From JAIBCC01 sp963763855 (GTDB lineage: Bacteria > Acidobacteriota > Blastocatellia > Pyrinomonadales > Pyrinomonadaceae), in the NCBI GenBank assembly GCA_963763855.1, contig CAVXPU010000002.1, forward strand, positions 310,001 to 374,000: a stretch of 64,000 nt of DNA. Reading direction: 5' to 3'. Positions within the stretch are counted from its first letter, which is position 1. Each line of letters starts with the position of its first letter. Shown one piece after another: positions 48,041 through 57,980 of the stretch. The notes under the pieces are model-generated. The model saw only the letters and a program-made list of their open reading frames with translations. It had not been told where the DNA came from and made no database searches. The translations under genes were made by a program, and so were the position numbers.

Positions 48041-48698
48041 GATTATTTTGCTTATTTTTGGGAGCAATTATTAAGTTAGTTGAAAAAAGGAGTGTCTGCA
48101 AGTTTTGATTGCTCGAATTTTATTTTAGTATTCCAGCACACCCTCTCAAAACTCGCCTACGATTCCGTTCAAGGTTGAGAATTTCCTCGGATTTTGGCTC
48201 ACTTTAAATGCTTTTTCGGAATTTTCTGCTAGACCAGTCTGTAATTTCTGATGTGTGAGATAACGAACGTGGGTTTTACTAACCAATTATGGTTAAAATT
48301 TCACGCTTTTCACCGTCGGCGATCATCTGATGTAGATGTTTTTCAGTCGGAGATCGGACGTCGCGGAACCTAAGACTGCCTCTTCTTATTCCAACTAACT
48401 TTGCTTCTTGATTACATTCACCCTTCGTACACGGAGGCATAGTAGTTGCGTGACAAGAAATGTCGAGAAATTAAAGTGTTTTCGTTACCAAAAGTGAATC
48501 GCGAAGAGAGGTTTTTTTTGCGTTTGGTATGCGAGATAATTACGAAGGTTTTCGCAATGAAATCAAAACAGAATGCGTGAATCGTCGCCTATTTTTTAAA
48601 TCTTAGCCGTTTTTTTGAAGTCAAAGATTTAAGTTGGCATCAATTTTCTGGGCTGGGAATCAGCAAAACGGGAAAACCGTTTGAGAAGGAGAGTTATC
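48041..48698. other. Long intergenic region, no gene seen
   Basis: About 650 bases lie between the divergent recA upstream region and the secreted protein at 48699. I see no convincing ORF, RNA gene or mobile-element remnant. A clear AAGGAGAG marks its right end as the ribosome site of the next gene. Confidence 0.55.
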
Positions 48699-49283
48699 AT
48701 GAAACCAAAAGAATTGACTGTTTTATTATTTGTTGTGATTTTGTCTGTATTCACGGTACATGCAAGTTCTGTTGAAAAGATCCCTATAACTGGAACTGAA
48801 GTCTTTAATCCGTTTGGTTTGTTTGGGCAACCCCCAATTGGGGAGTTTCTCGCTCCGGGTACCGTCGAATGTCCGGGCAATGAGCCAACTGGCGATCCGC
48901 TTCAACCATGTCCTGTTGGGAGCCGTACGCATACTCGCGGCACCAAATGGAGATCACGTTTCAACGCTGCAAATCCCATTTTTTCAGGATGGTTTTTCAT
49001 TGAAGCAAATGCAAATTTCGATCGGGATTTTACGGGTCCTCAATGGGGCACGTACACGCTTCAATATGATGCAGGCGGCGAAATGACTGGTTCCTACCAA
49101 GGAGTACGAGTAAAAGAAGGTGATCATTGGATTTCACCGCTTCATGCAACCGGTCACATCAATGGTGGAACACTTAGCGGTTCGAAGGGACTATTCACGG
49201 ATCGAATTGTTGGATTTACGCCAATTCCGATAGCCTATACAGGAACAATTGATGGGACGCTGATTTCGGTTCCAAATAACTGA
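48699..49283 (+). CDS. Secreted protein, unknown function
   Basis: The start at 48699 (MKPKELTVLLFVVILSVF) has AAGGAGAG seven bases upstream and a signal peptide cleaving after about 24. The 194-residue protein is Gly/Pro/Thr-rich and beta-rich, with one Cys pair (VECPGN, QPCPVG) and a Tyr/Gly-rich second half (WGTYTLQYDAGGEMTGSYQG). The fold resembles small exported beta barrels of the allene-oxide-cyclase or avidin kind, but this is only an impression. No neighbour suggests a role. Confidence 0.65.
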   Translation: MKPKELTVLLFVVILSVFTVHASSVEKIPITGTEVFNPFGLFGQPPIGEFLAPGTVECPGNEPTGDPLQPCPVGSRTHTRGTKWRSRFNAANPIFSGWFFIEANANFDRDFTGPQWGTYTLQYDAGGEMTGSYQGVRVKEGDHWISPLHATGHINGGTLSGSKGLFTDRIVGFTPIPIAYTGTIDGTLISVPNN

Positions 49284-49491
49284 AACGCAAAGAATTTCGT
49301 CTCTAGCGTTGAATGCGATTCTGAATTTCCGTAATCCCAATCTGCGATAAAACTCGTGGAGAAGTATTTGTGAAATTGCGAGAAATCGGTTCACCTCGCA
49401 TTTTGAAGAACGTGGCGGTAAATCCTGAATCGGAAAAAGCCGTCCACGTTCTGCGAACACCCCCCCTCCTTAAAAAGTGGGGAGTATTTTT

Positions 49492-51435
49492 TTACTTCCC
49501 ATTAACAACAGATATCACAATTTCTGCGGGGTACTTCGTCGAATGATGAACCGAATTCTTCGCAATTACGCCTTTTGTTTCATCATAATTATTCCCGCCG
49601 GTATTCATATTTCTATCAAAACGCGGGAAATTACTGCTCGAAATTTCGATTCGGATTCGATGTCCCGGAGCGAAATAATTACTGGTTGTCATTGGTTGGA
49701 AAGACATTTTATAAACCTTGTCTTTTTCCATCCAAACGAGCGGTTTGTCGTAGCCATTTCGATAACGCATTCGTTGAATCGTTTCATCAAGATTGTATGC
49801 TTTTCCGAGTTCATCTACGTCAATCAATTTAACCGTAAAATCAGTATCTTTCGCATCAGATGAAACATAAAGCGACACATCAATCGAGCCTGTCAGTTCG
49901 ATTCCTTCTTTGAGCGGTTCGGTGCTGTAAACCAAAATATCGTCGCGTTGCTCCATTTTGCTCTGATCCCACGCACCGCCTTGAACGGCATTTCCGGTGC
50001 AGCAAACATTGCCGCCGAAAGATGGAACAGGATTCATCGGATCGTAAGTAAACGAATCAGGCAAATCTGCGGCAGGCGGTTCGGCAACCAAAGCACCGTC
50101 GCCATTCAAAGTATTCGCTTTGCCGTTGCTAGATAAATAAAACTTCATCGGCTTCGCTCCGGCAGGCGGGAATGAATCGGCGGTCTGCCATTTATTGCTG
50201 CCCATCGTGAAATAGCGAACCTTAGGCATCTTCAAAATGTCGTTTTTCTCGCCTTTCAGAAAGTAATCAAACCAACCGTAAGTCAGTGCATTGTAATCGA
50301 GCCGTGCGTCGCCCATGCTTCTTTCGCCGACTATTGTATTTTCAGTTGCTCGTGTATAACTGCAATGCAGAACGGGAGCGATTACGGCGTATTGTTTATC
50401 GGCAATATCCGGGCTCGCAGTTTTGCGGACGTGATTGTAAAGAGCGATATTCGGTCCAACCGAAACGTCATACCACGACATAAACCAAAATCCGGGGATA
50501 TTGATCTTCATATTGTCGTGAACAAGTCCGCCTTTATACCAGGCTGGATCGTTCGGCGTTCGTTTGATCATCGCTCCGCCCGTGGCGACAGGCATTTCGT
50601 CGGCAAAAATCCCTTTTGCTCCGCCCACAGCTTTGTGAATATCCATTACGGGCAAATGACGAAGTGCTTTCGACCAGTCAACCGGCGGTGCTTGCTGGGC
50701 TAAATCAAAATATTTTGAAGCTTGAATCAATTCCGCTTGCGTAGTATTCGCGGGAAAAACGGGGCGAACCTGATTCTGTTCGCCGTAAAGCCAGGCGATA
50801 AATAGCATCTGAACCGCACCGCCGCGATACCAGTTTCCTTGCTCATAATACGGACCAACTCGTCCGATTCCCGCTCCATATCCTTGTGCGATCATCGTTG
50901 TAAACGCAGGATTTCCCATTGCGGCAACAGCGGGTTGCCATTCGGCGGTAGACGAACAGCCAATTGTTCCGACCTTTTTATTTGACCACTCTTGCTTCGA
51001 CATCCACGTGATCGCATCGTCGCCATCGGTGGTCGGCGGTCCGAGAATGTCGTAATTTCCTTCAGAGAAAAAATGTCCGCGTTCGTTCATGATAACGTAT
51101 GCGTAACCGCGTTTCACGGCTTCGAGCACGGTCGTCATATCACGCGGAGCACCGAGGCGAACGTCCCAAAAATTGAAATTGTAAGGCGTTCTGGAAAAAA
51201 TTATCGGATATTTTTTTGAAGCGTCTTTTGGTCGATAAACGTCCGCCGCCATCTTTTTGCCGTCACGCATTGCAACCATCACTTTTCGATCAATGATAGC
51301 GATTTCATTTAATTGCTTTTCGATTTCAAACCGTTTAATGACAACCGCAGGATCGGGCGTTGGACGCGGTTGAGCGATTGTATTTGACAACAAAATTCCA
51401 ACTATCGAAAACGCTAAAATAATTTTATTCAACAT
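49492..51435 (-). CDS. CocE/NonD-family exported hydrolase (X-Pro dipeptidyl-peptidase-like)
   Basis: The 647-residue protein has a signal peptide and GGGAGA upstream. The alpha/beta-hydrolase part shows VMVAMRDGKKMAADVYRP, then YAYVIMNERGHFFSEG, then KVGTIGCSSTAEWQPAVAA, where the nucleophile Ser lies. The C-terminal beta-sandwich of the family ends in APGHRIRIEISSSNFPRFDR. Members cleave acyl groups or X-Pro dipeptides; substrate cannot be told from sequence. It lies beside the S9 peptidase in the same orientation. Confidence 0.88.
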   Translation of the reverse strand: MLNKIILAFSIVGILLSNTIAQPRPTPDPAVVIKRFEIEKQLNEIAIIDRKVMVAMRDGKKMAADVYRPKDASKKYPIIFSRTPYNFNFWDVRLGAPRDMTTVLEAVKRGYAYVIMNERGHFFSEGNYDILGPPTTDGDDAITWMSKQEWSNKKVGTIGCSSTAEWQPAVAAMGNPAFTTMIAQGYGAGIGRVGPYYEQGNWYRGGAVQMLFIAWLYGEQNQVRPVFPANTTQAELIQASKYFDLAQQAPPVDWSKALRHLPVMDIHKAVGGAKGIFADEMPVATGGAMIKRTPNDPAWYKGGLVHDNMKINIPGFWFMSWYDVSVGPNIALYNHVRKTASPDIADKQYAVIAPVLHCSYTRATENTIVGERSMGDARLDYNALTYGWFDYFLKGEKNDILKMPKVRYFTMGSNKWQTADSFPPAGAKPMKFYLSSNGKANTLNGDGALVAEPPAADLPDSFTYDPMNPVPSFGGNVCCTGNAVQGGAWDQSKMEQRDDILVYSTEPLKEGIELTGSIDVSLYVSSDAKDTDFTVKLIDVDELGKAYNLDETIQRMRYRNGYDKPLVWMEKDKVYKMSFQPMTTSNYFAPGHRIRIEISSSNFPRFDRNMNTGGNNYDETKGVIAKNSVHHSTKYPAEIVISVVNGK

Positions 51436-51552
51436 ATATCTCCCATAAGTTTAATTATTTGCCCACGAAATATACGAAATAAACGAAAAATGATAATTCA
51501 TTTTCTTGATTTATTTTTCGCGTCCTTTCGCGTATTTCGCGGGCAAACCTTC

Positions 51553-54039
51553 CTATTCTTTTTCCGTCACTCGCTTCAACTCAATCCGCTGAATGGATTT
51601 CGCGTTCATCGGCTGAACGCCCATTGTTGCAGGCTTATCGTCAACTGTCAGAATTTCTTCTTCAAGTGTTTCGCCGCGAAGACGAACGGTGGAAATCAGC
51701 AAAGTATTGCCAGACTTAAACGCTGTAACGAGTGCATCGCCGACGATTTTTGCCGTCAGTTTTACGCCGTTGCCTTCATCGATGTAAATATCGTCCGCAC
51801 CTGTTCCGCGGCAGAGTTTGTAATCCTTTACCTGCTTCACCACGCCCAATTCAGTGTAAGTCGTTTTCCACATTGAACACGTGTTATTCGCAGTCGGAAA
51901 CGCACCGATTTCGCGTTCAACTTCCACGGGCGTTGCGTCCGGTTTTGCGGGAACATTAACGAGTTTTCCCTTCCATTTTCCTTCCCAAGCCGCGATTGGC
52001 GATTTTGGTTCCGGCGTGATTTTTCTGACGTATTTATCATACCAACCAAGATACCTTTCATACATATCCCGGCGATAAGTTGGGCGATTGATGCCGTGAA
52101 ATTCCTTCGGATAAATGATTAACTGCGTGTCGATTCCAAGACTTCGCAACGCCTGATACATTTGCTCGCTGCCGGAAATTGGCACGTTGAAATCCGATTC
52201 GCCGCCAAGGAAAAGTGTCGGGGTTTTTATCTTGTTCGCGTTCAAAAAAGGATACGAAAGTTTCTGATATGTTTCCCACGCTTTCGGTTCCCAAGGCGGT
52301 CCGATTTCATTGTCGTATTGAATAATATATTGATCAGTTCCGTAATATGATACAGTAAATGCCGTGCCTGCACCGCTTGTTCCCGCCTTAAACCTGTTGT
52401 CGGATGCAATCACATAATCGGTCAAAATTCCGCCATAACTCCAACCGCCAACGCCCAATTTATCCGCATCGGCAACGCCCATTTTTACAACATGATCAAC
52501 TCCGGCGAGCAAATCTTGCACTTCAAAATTGCCCCAATCCGCCGCGATTTTGTGCGAAAATTTCATTCCGCGTCCCGAACTTCCGCGATAATTTATAGCC
52601 AAAACTGCATAGCCATTTGCGGCAAAAAACTGTCGTTCGGCGGCGAAAGAATGTTGATCTTGTGCGTTTGGTCCGCCGTGAATCCGCAGCAACGTAGGCA
52701 CTTTTGTGCCTTTTTGATAGCCCACTGGATATGTTAAAAGCCCGCAAACTTCGGTTCCATCTTTGCTCGGAAAACAAACTCCGTCAGTTGTTGGAATATC
52801 GAGACCCGCGAAAAGTTCGTCGTTATGATGCGTTAATTGCCGCAGTTTTCCGCCTTCAAACGCATAAATTTCGTTCGCCTTTGAATCGCCGCCGGAAATC
52901 ACGCGATTTTTCCATTTGACTGATGCCAATTGCCCAAAACAATTGGCGTTTCAATCAATCGCGTAACTTTTCCGACCCGATAAATCTGCCTTCGCAGGAT
53001 AGACCGAACGATTGTCCACAACCGTAAAATACATCGATTTTCCATCCGCCGTAAACACAATATCGCCGACTCCGCGATCTAAATCTTCGGTCGGCTTGAA
53101 ACGAGTCGGAGCAGAACTTCCGTCTGATGCAACAAGCGTCAGATGATCCATGTTGTAGGCGTCAAACTGAATTTCTTCGGCTTCAACAAACGCGATAATC
53201 TTGCCGTCGGGCGACCATTCATGTCCGCTTCGACTGCCTCGGCTGGTGTTCGGCGTAATCTGTTTTTCAATTGAATTTGCCGTTGAATCAGCGACAAAAA
53301 TTTGCGACGTTGGATCGCGATCAGGATCTTTTTGATGATTGCTCGTGAAGGCGATTTTACTTCCATCAGGCGACCAAACCGGCGAAGATTCGTTAAATTT
53401 TCCTTTGGTCAGGCGTTCGGTTTTTTTAGCGGCGATGTCGAAAAGATAGACGTAACTTTTCAAATTTCCACGTAGATAACCTTCGCGGTCTTGTTTGAAT
53501 TTATATCGATCTATCACAATCGGTTTCGCTGTTTTCGGCTTTCCGCCCTCGCCTTCATCGGCATCCGGATCAGGATCGCCAATAACCAACGCAATTCTCT
53601 TCGAATCAGGCGACCACGCATATTCTTGCAAACCGCCTTTTAGATCAGTCAATTGCTTCGCTTCGCCGCCCGCAAGATCGAGCAGCCAAATTTGTCCGCC
53701 CTTATTCGGACCAGGACGCGATGATGTAAACGAAAGAAACTTGCCATCAGGCGACCAACGCGGCGAGCTTTCATTATCTAGACTAAACGTCACACGGCGA
53801 GTAATTTTGCCATCAAAACTAACCATCCAAATATCGGTCGAAGATTTATCAGCCTTCGCATCCGTGGTGGATAAAACATACGCAACCCAATTTCCATCAG
53901 GCGAAACCTGCGGATCGCGAACATCTTTGATGGCTAATAGATCATCGATTTTCAATGGACGCTTTGCGGTTTGAGCAGAAAATGCCAAGACGCATGCAAA
54001 CATCACAAGCATCAACGTTACCGATTTTTTGATGAACAT
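51553..54039 (-). pseudogene. S9-family exported peptidase (prolyl oligopeptidase type), one frameshift
   Basis: The start at 54039 (MFIKKSVTLMLVMFACVLAF) is a signal peptide. The first frame is a beta propeller with repeated SPDGK and WSPDG blocks, ending at 52951. The continuation, KVTRLIETPIVLGNWHQSN, begins in the next frame at about 52980 and runs through the catalytic domain: nucleophile in GVGGWSYGGILTD, Asp in GGESDFNVPISG, His in EFHGINRP, then an unusual C-terminal beta-rich extension of about 140 residues. One indel repairs it to about 828 residues. It would trim peptides in the periplasm. Confidence 0.88.
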
Positions 54040-54272
54040 AACAGGTGTTTTTCCTTCCGATACTTTGTTTAAAATACAATTACCTTCAACATTTTGTCTG
54101 AAAATCAACATACTTCGTTTTCAGGATTCTTGAGAAAACTTCCGGGAAATGAAATGGTTATAAATTGCAGTCCGCTTTCATTTTTGATTTGTATTGCTTC
54201 TTAAAAATGAATAGTAGCACGAAGCGATTGAGAGATGAAATTGTTTGATATATCAGTCAGCCTGATTGTTAT

Positions 54273-54362
54273 TCAGGATAGTAAAAGAGCAACATCTCGG
54301 GCAATGTAAAACGAGAGATTGGCGAGTTCTTCAAAAACTCCGTCAGCATAAATTACTTTCAT
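54273..54362 (-). pseudogene. Truncated ParE-type toxin
   Basis: The ATG at 54362 overlaps the antitoxin stop codon (TAATG). The 29 codons MKVIYADGVFEELANLSFYI then ARDVALLLS and a stop look like the first helix pair of a ParE/RelE-fold toxin; normal proteins have about 90-100 residues. Downstream bases do not restore a good frame, so the toxin is inactive. Confidence 0.55.
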
Positions 54363-54619
54363 TATTTATTCTTTTTACCAAGTCTTTTGGCTAGCTCTTT
54401 TCTTACGTCATCAATCTCAAATTCAAACTCGCTATCGCCCTGAAGTCTTTGTAATAAAAGGTTTTCCAATCTCTCCTCTTCCCGACGTTTTTGGTCAGCT
54501 CGGATAAGTTCGCGGATATATTCGCTAACGGTTCCATAACCATCTTTTGACAATCTCTCATCAACAAAAGCCTTCATTGTTTCGGGCAGCGAAACATTCA
54601 TTGTAGTAGTTGTAACCAT
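54362..54619 (-). CDS. ParD/CopG-like ribbon-helix-helix antitoxin
   Basis: The 85-residue protein has the RHH start TTMNVSLPETMKAFVDERLS, then GTVSEYIRELIRADQKRR, as in ParD antitoxins that bind DNA as dimers and mask a ParE toxin with the C-terminal tail. The tail here is charged (FEIDDVRKELAKRLGKKNK). Its toxin gene immediately downstream is truncated, so the antitoxin is an orphan. Confidence 0.85.
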   Translation of the reverse strand: MVTTTTMNVSLPETMKAFVDERLSKDGYGTVSEYIRELIRADQKRREEERLENLLLQRLQGDSEFEFEIDDVRKELAKRLGKKNK

Positions 54620-54669
54620 AAAATCACCTCAGAAAAATCATAATATCTTGGCAATTATTGTCATTCTAA

Positions 54670-54786
54670 AGTCTGTTTGCGGACGTAAGAATTAAGCTAT
54701 ACGCGTGAGCGTGTAGAAACTTAAAATAAATGGTTGAAGCCTGTTTGCAGGCGATAGATAAAATTTCTGTCATCCGCAAACAGACT
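54670..54786. repeat. REP-like palindrome cluster (three units)
   Basis: Two direct units, GTCTGTTTGCGGAC (54671-54684) and GCCTGTTTGCAGGC (54739-54752), each form a five-base stem around TTTG. A third unit lies in inverse orientation (TCCGCAAACAGAC, 54773-54785). The first and third also pair perfectly over 14 bases (54670-54683 with 54773-54786). A further hairpin, TACGCG-TGAG-CGTGTA, lies at about 54699. Direct plus inverted short palindromes are the arrangement of REP/BIME elements. Confidence 0.65.
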
Positions 54787-54820
54787 GAAAATGTAATAAT
54801 TATTTAGAAAGATTTTTTAA

Positions 54821-56086
54821 CTAACTTAAAACGTCTTTTATCGCAGTCAAAGATTTTCCCCGAATTAATCCCAATGAGTCTAGTCGATATTTAGCTGCTT
54901 CTTTTGAAACTTCAAATTTTTGTTTTAATCTAAATAACAGATTATTGACGAGCATTAAATTCACTTTTTGATGGTCTAAAAACAAATAGTTTTGTTTTAT
55001 ACCTTCCTCAATAAAATACTTAGCAGTTTCTTCAAGCAATTCTTTTTTAGGTAAGAGTAATAAACTAGCAAATGTATTTGCTTGAATCTCCATGCGTTTA
55101 TTTAAATTTTCTGGAGTTCCACTATCTAAATAAATAGATTTCTCTGTATCTAAATTGTCATCAATATATTCATTAAGGATTTGCCTATGTAAAATAAGAT
55201 GTCCGATTTCGTGAGCAAGTGTAAATCTCCACCTATACATGTTTAGTCGAAGCTCTTTAGTTATGAAAATTACTAATGGCGAAAAAGTTATTTTCCCAAG
55301 TATTGTTTTTTCGTTTGTTACTCCTAAACTTTCATCAAACACAAAACTGACGTTGTAATTTTCTGATAAAAAATCACACAATTTATTGTGATTTAATTTA
55401 CCGATTTCATAAAAACTTTCGATGGACAAACTGTGAATAATCTGTTCTAAGTCTTCAGATGTTTTGTATGGAATAAATATATCTCTTTGATTGGGAATAT
55501 ATTTTTCAATAATGCCTAAATAGATTAATAAATCTGGAAGACTTTCAAAACTTTTCGAGTTTACATATGAAAAGAATTTTTCATCATTGCTATTTGTTGA
55601 TAGGTAAAATCTAGCTTGTCCTTCATTGTATCTTTCATTATTTCTATCTTTTCTATAATTTACCCAATCAATTTTATCTTTACTCAATATTTTTGCTAAC
55701 CCTATTCTTTTACTGCAAGCAAAGTCGAAAGCCCCAGACTGGAATCCTACTTTTGAAAAAATAAAACCTTTAGTATTATGTTCACCAATCTGACTTAGTT
55801 TAGAGTCGAATTCTTCAATGTCATCAACTGGCACTGAATGATTGTAATTTTTACATTCTACAATTGTCAGCCAAGAATATTTTTCCGAATCTGCAATATA
55901 AGTTTCAATTGCTATGTCAAAAACAATATCTTTCTTTCTTGCTTCTGAATAATAAGGTTTTTTCCAAAAAATCCTACTGAACTTAGCATCCAAGCCTAGC
56001 TTTCCATTTTCTAAAAGTTCTTTTAGAAGATTAAAAACTTGTTCTTCAAAAAAATCTCCTTTGGCTACTGTGCTGAGTTGTTTCAT
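54821..56086 (-). CDS. Mrr-like nuclease domain fused to ImmA/IrrE metallopeptidase
   Basis: The start is set at 56086 (MKQLSTVAKGDFFEEQVF); an in-frame TTG at 56125 is the alternative. Residues 8-135 look like an Mrr-type PD-(D/E)xK nuclease: KGDFFEEQVFNLL, an Asp-rich strand (KKDIVFDIAIE), IVECKNYNHSVPVDDIEEF with the E-x-K pair, and GFQSGAFDFACSKRI. Residues 230-385 are a DUF955/ImmA-IrrE peptidase: FTLAHEIGHLILH is HExxH, and MEIQANTFASLLLLPK is the third zinc ligand region. The gene is very AT-rich (55621-55680 has 13 G/C; 57241-57300 next door has 25), suggesting acquisition. Such peptidases often cleave repressors in phage or stress response. Confidence 0.75.
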   Translation of the reverse strand: MKQLSTVAKGDFFEEQVFNLLKELLENGKLGLDAKFSRIFWKKPYYSEARKKDIVFDIAIETYIADSEKYSWLTIVECKNYNHSVPVDDIEEFDSKLSQIGEHNTKGFIFSKVGFQSGAFDFACSKRIGLAKILSKDKIDWVNYRKDRNNERYNEGQARFYLSTNSNDEKFFSYVNSKSFESLPDLLIYLGIIEKYIPNQRDIFIPYKTSEDLEQIIHSLSIESFYEIGKLNHNKLCDFLSENYNVSFVFDESLGVTNEKTILGKITFSPLVIFITKELRLNMYRWRFTLAHEIGHLILHRQILNEYIDDNLDTEKSIYLDSGTPENLNKRMEIQANTFASLLLLPKKELLEETAKYFIEEGIKQNYLFLDHQKVNLMLVNNLLFRLKQKFEVSKEAAKYRLDSLGLIRGKSLTAIKDVLS

Positions 56087-56163
56087 ATTTTGAGAAGAAA
56101 AACTTTCTAGAATATTGAGTATCAATTCTTTTTTACCTTAGTTTACGTTATTATTCAACAACT

Positions 56164-57891
56164 ATGAAACGTCTAACCCTAATCACTTTAACGCTTCTTT
56201 TCGCCCTAAACTTAATCGCCCAAACGCCTGATGAACTCGCAAATTTTAATGAACCGCCGAGTCGTTTGCGTGGTGTGATCGAAAAATTTCGGGAAGATTA
56301 CGGCATTTTGAATCGTTATTATTCGGCACAAACTTCGGCTAATCGGGCGGGGCGTTTTCGGCAACTTTATGGCGATTCGCAGAGCCTTTTATCGCGTTTG
56401 GATTTTGATAAACTTAATCATGATGAACAGATTGATTATTTGCTTTTTGCCAATTATTTACGGCACGAACAGAGCGAACTTGAGCGTTTTAATCAGCAAT
56501 TGGACGAAATGAATATGTTGATTCCTTTTGCTAAAACTATTAGCGATTTGGAAGATTCGCGGCGGAAACTTGAAACGATTGATTCGGCTAAAACTGCGAT
56601 TTTGCTCAACAATTTGGCGAAACAAATTGCCGACACGCAAAAATCTTTATCGAATTCAACAGTTAAACGAACGGTGGCAAATCGAGCAGTTCGGACGGTT
56701 GCTTCGCTCAGAAACACACTTCGCAGTTGGTTCAATTTCTATAATGCTTACGACCCGAATTTTACTTGGTGGAATGCTGAAACCTATAAATCGGTTGACG
56801 CAAATTTGCAAAATTATCAAACGTTTTTGTCAGAAAAATTGGTTGGAATTCGGGCAGATGACAAGACGACAATTATCGGTGATCCGATTGGGAAAGAAGC
56901 ACTTTTGAAGGAATTGGAATACGAAATGATTCCGTATTCGCCCGAAGAATTGGTGGAAATTGCCAACAAAGAATTTGCCTGGTGCGAGGCGGAAATGAAG
57001 AAGGCTTCGGCGGCAATGGGCTTCGGCGATGATTGGAAAAAAGCCCTCGAAGCGGTCAAACAAACTTATGTAGAACCCGGCAAACAACCCGAATTGATTC
57101 GTAATCAAGCATGGGAAGCGATTGAGTTTGTTGAGAAAAATGACCTCGTGACAGTTCCAAAACTTGCCCGTGATGGTTGGCGGATGGAAATGATGTCGCC
57201 CGAAAGACAGTTGACCAGTCCATTCTTCCTTGGTGGCGAATCAATTATCGTTTCGTATCCGACCAACGGAATGACGCACGAGCAAAAAATGATGTCAATG
57301 CGTGGCAATAATCCATATTTTGCCCGTGCCGTGACGCATCACGAACTAATTCCGGGGCATCATCTGCAAGGTTATATGACTCAGCGATATCGCCCGTATC
57401 GGCAAGTTTTCAGCACTCCTTTTTGGGGCGAAGGCTGGGCGTTATACTGGGAATTTTTGCTGTGGGATATGGGTTTTCACAAAACTCCGCAAGAAAAAGT
57501 AGGAGCATTGTTTTGGCGAATGCACCGTGCCGCACGAATTATTTTTTCATTGAATTTTCACCTCGAAAAAATGACTCCGCAGGAATGTGTGGACTTTTTG
57601 GTCGATAGAGTTGGACACGAACGCGACAACGCTCTCGGCGAAGTAAGACGTTCATTTTCAGGCGATTACGGTCCGCTTTATCAGATCGCATATAAGATTG
57701 GCGGTCTCCAATTTTACAATCTGCACCGCGATTTGGTTGGTAGTAAAAGAATGACCAACAAGCAATTTCACGATGCAATTTTGAAAGAAGGACGAATCCC
57801 TGTTGAAATGGTCAGAGCGATTTTGACTAAGCAAAAATTGTCGAAAGATTTTAAAACAAATTGGCGTTTTTATCAGGGTTTGCCGAAGTAG
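56164..57891 (+). CDS. DUF885-family exported metallopeptidase-like protein
   Basis: The 575-residue protein has a signal peptide (MKRLTLITLTLLFALNLIAQ). The zinc site of the family is seen in THHELIPGHHLQGYMTQRY, with GEGWALYWEFLLWDMGF about 30 residues later supplying the third ligand. Other family blocks are VVSYPTNGMTHEQ-like and NALGEVRRSFSGDYGPLYQ. Members act as carboxypeptidase-like enzymes, but most are untested. It diverges from the nuclease/peptidase fusion, whose start is 77 bases away. Confidence 0.88.
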   Translation: MKRLTLITLTLLFALNLIAQTPDELANFNEPPSRLRGVIEKFREDYGILNRYYSAQTSANRAGRFRQLYGDSQSLLSRLDFDKLNHDEQIDYLLFANYLRHEQSELERFNQQLDEMNMLIPFAKTISDLEDSRRKLETIDSAKTAILLNNLAKQIADTQKSLSNSTVKRTVANRAVRTVASLRNTLRSWFNFYNAYDPNFTWWNAETYKSVDANLQNYQTFLSEKLVGIRADDKTTIIGDPIGKEALLKELEYEMIPYSPEELVEIANKEFAWCEAEMKKASAAMGFGDDWKKALEAVKQTYVEPGKQPELIRNQAWEAIEFVEKNDLVTVPKLARDGWRMEMMSPERQLTSPFFLGGESIIVSYPTNGMTHEQKMMSMRGNNPYFARAVTHHELIPGHHLQGYMTQRYRPYRQVFSTPFWGEGWALYWEFLLWDMGFHKTPQEKVGALFWRMHRAARIIFSLNFHLEKMTPQECVDFLVDRVGHERDNALGEVRRSFSGDYGPLYQIAYKIGGLQFYNLHRDLVGSKRMTNKQFHDAILKEGRIPVEMVRAILTKQKLSKDFKTNWRFYQGLPK

Positions 57892-57907
57892 GTAATCTCA
57901 TGAGAAG

Positions 57908-57977
57908 GCAGAAACGCGACCGTGAGGAAGCGTGTTCTCGACATTGAAAACACGCTCCTTAACAGTCGCGTTTCTGC
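57908..57977. terminator. Bidirectional nested-stem terminator-like element
   Basis: The outer perfect 13-bp stem GCAGAAACGCGAC/GTCGCGTTTCTGC (57908-57920 with 57965-57977) encloses an inner hairpin AGCGTGTT/AACACGCT (57929-57936 with 57949-57956), extended by AGG/CCT. It lies between two convergent genes, 16 bases from one stop and 3 from the other. It has no T run, so termination would rely on the structure; a REP/MITE origin is also possible. Confidence 0.5.
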
Positions 57978-57980
57978 ATA

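Noticed and set aside
48041..48698. Small RNA or hidden gene in the recA upstream region
   Set aside because: I found neither an ORF with a ribosome site nor a terminator-bounded structured segment to support it.
57908..57977. Insertion-sequence terminal repeats
   Set aside because: Only about 70 bases apart with no transposase between them; the inner hairpin suggests an RNA or REP-like role.
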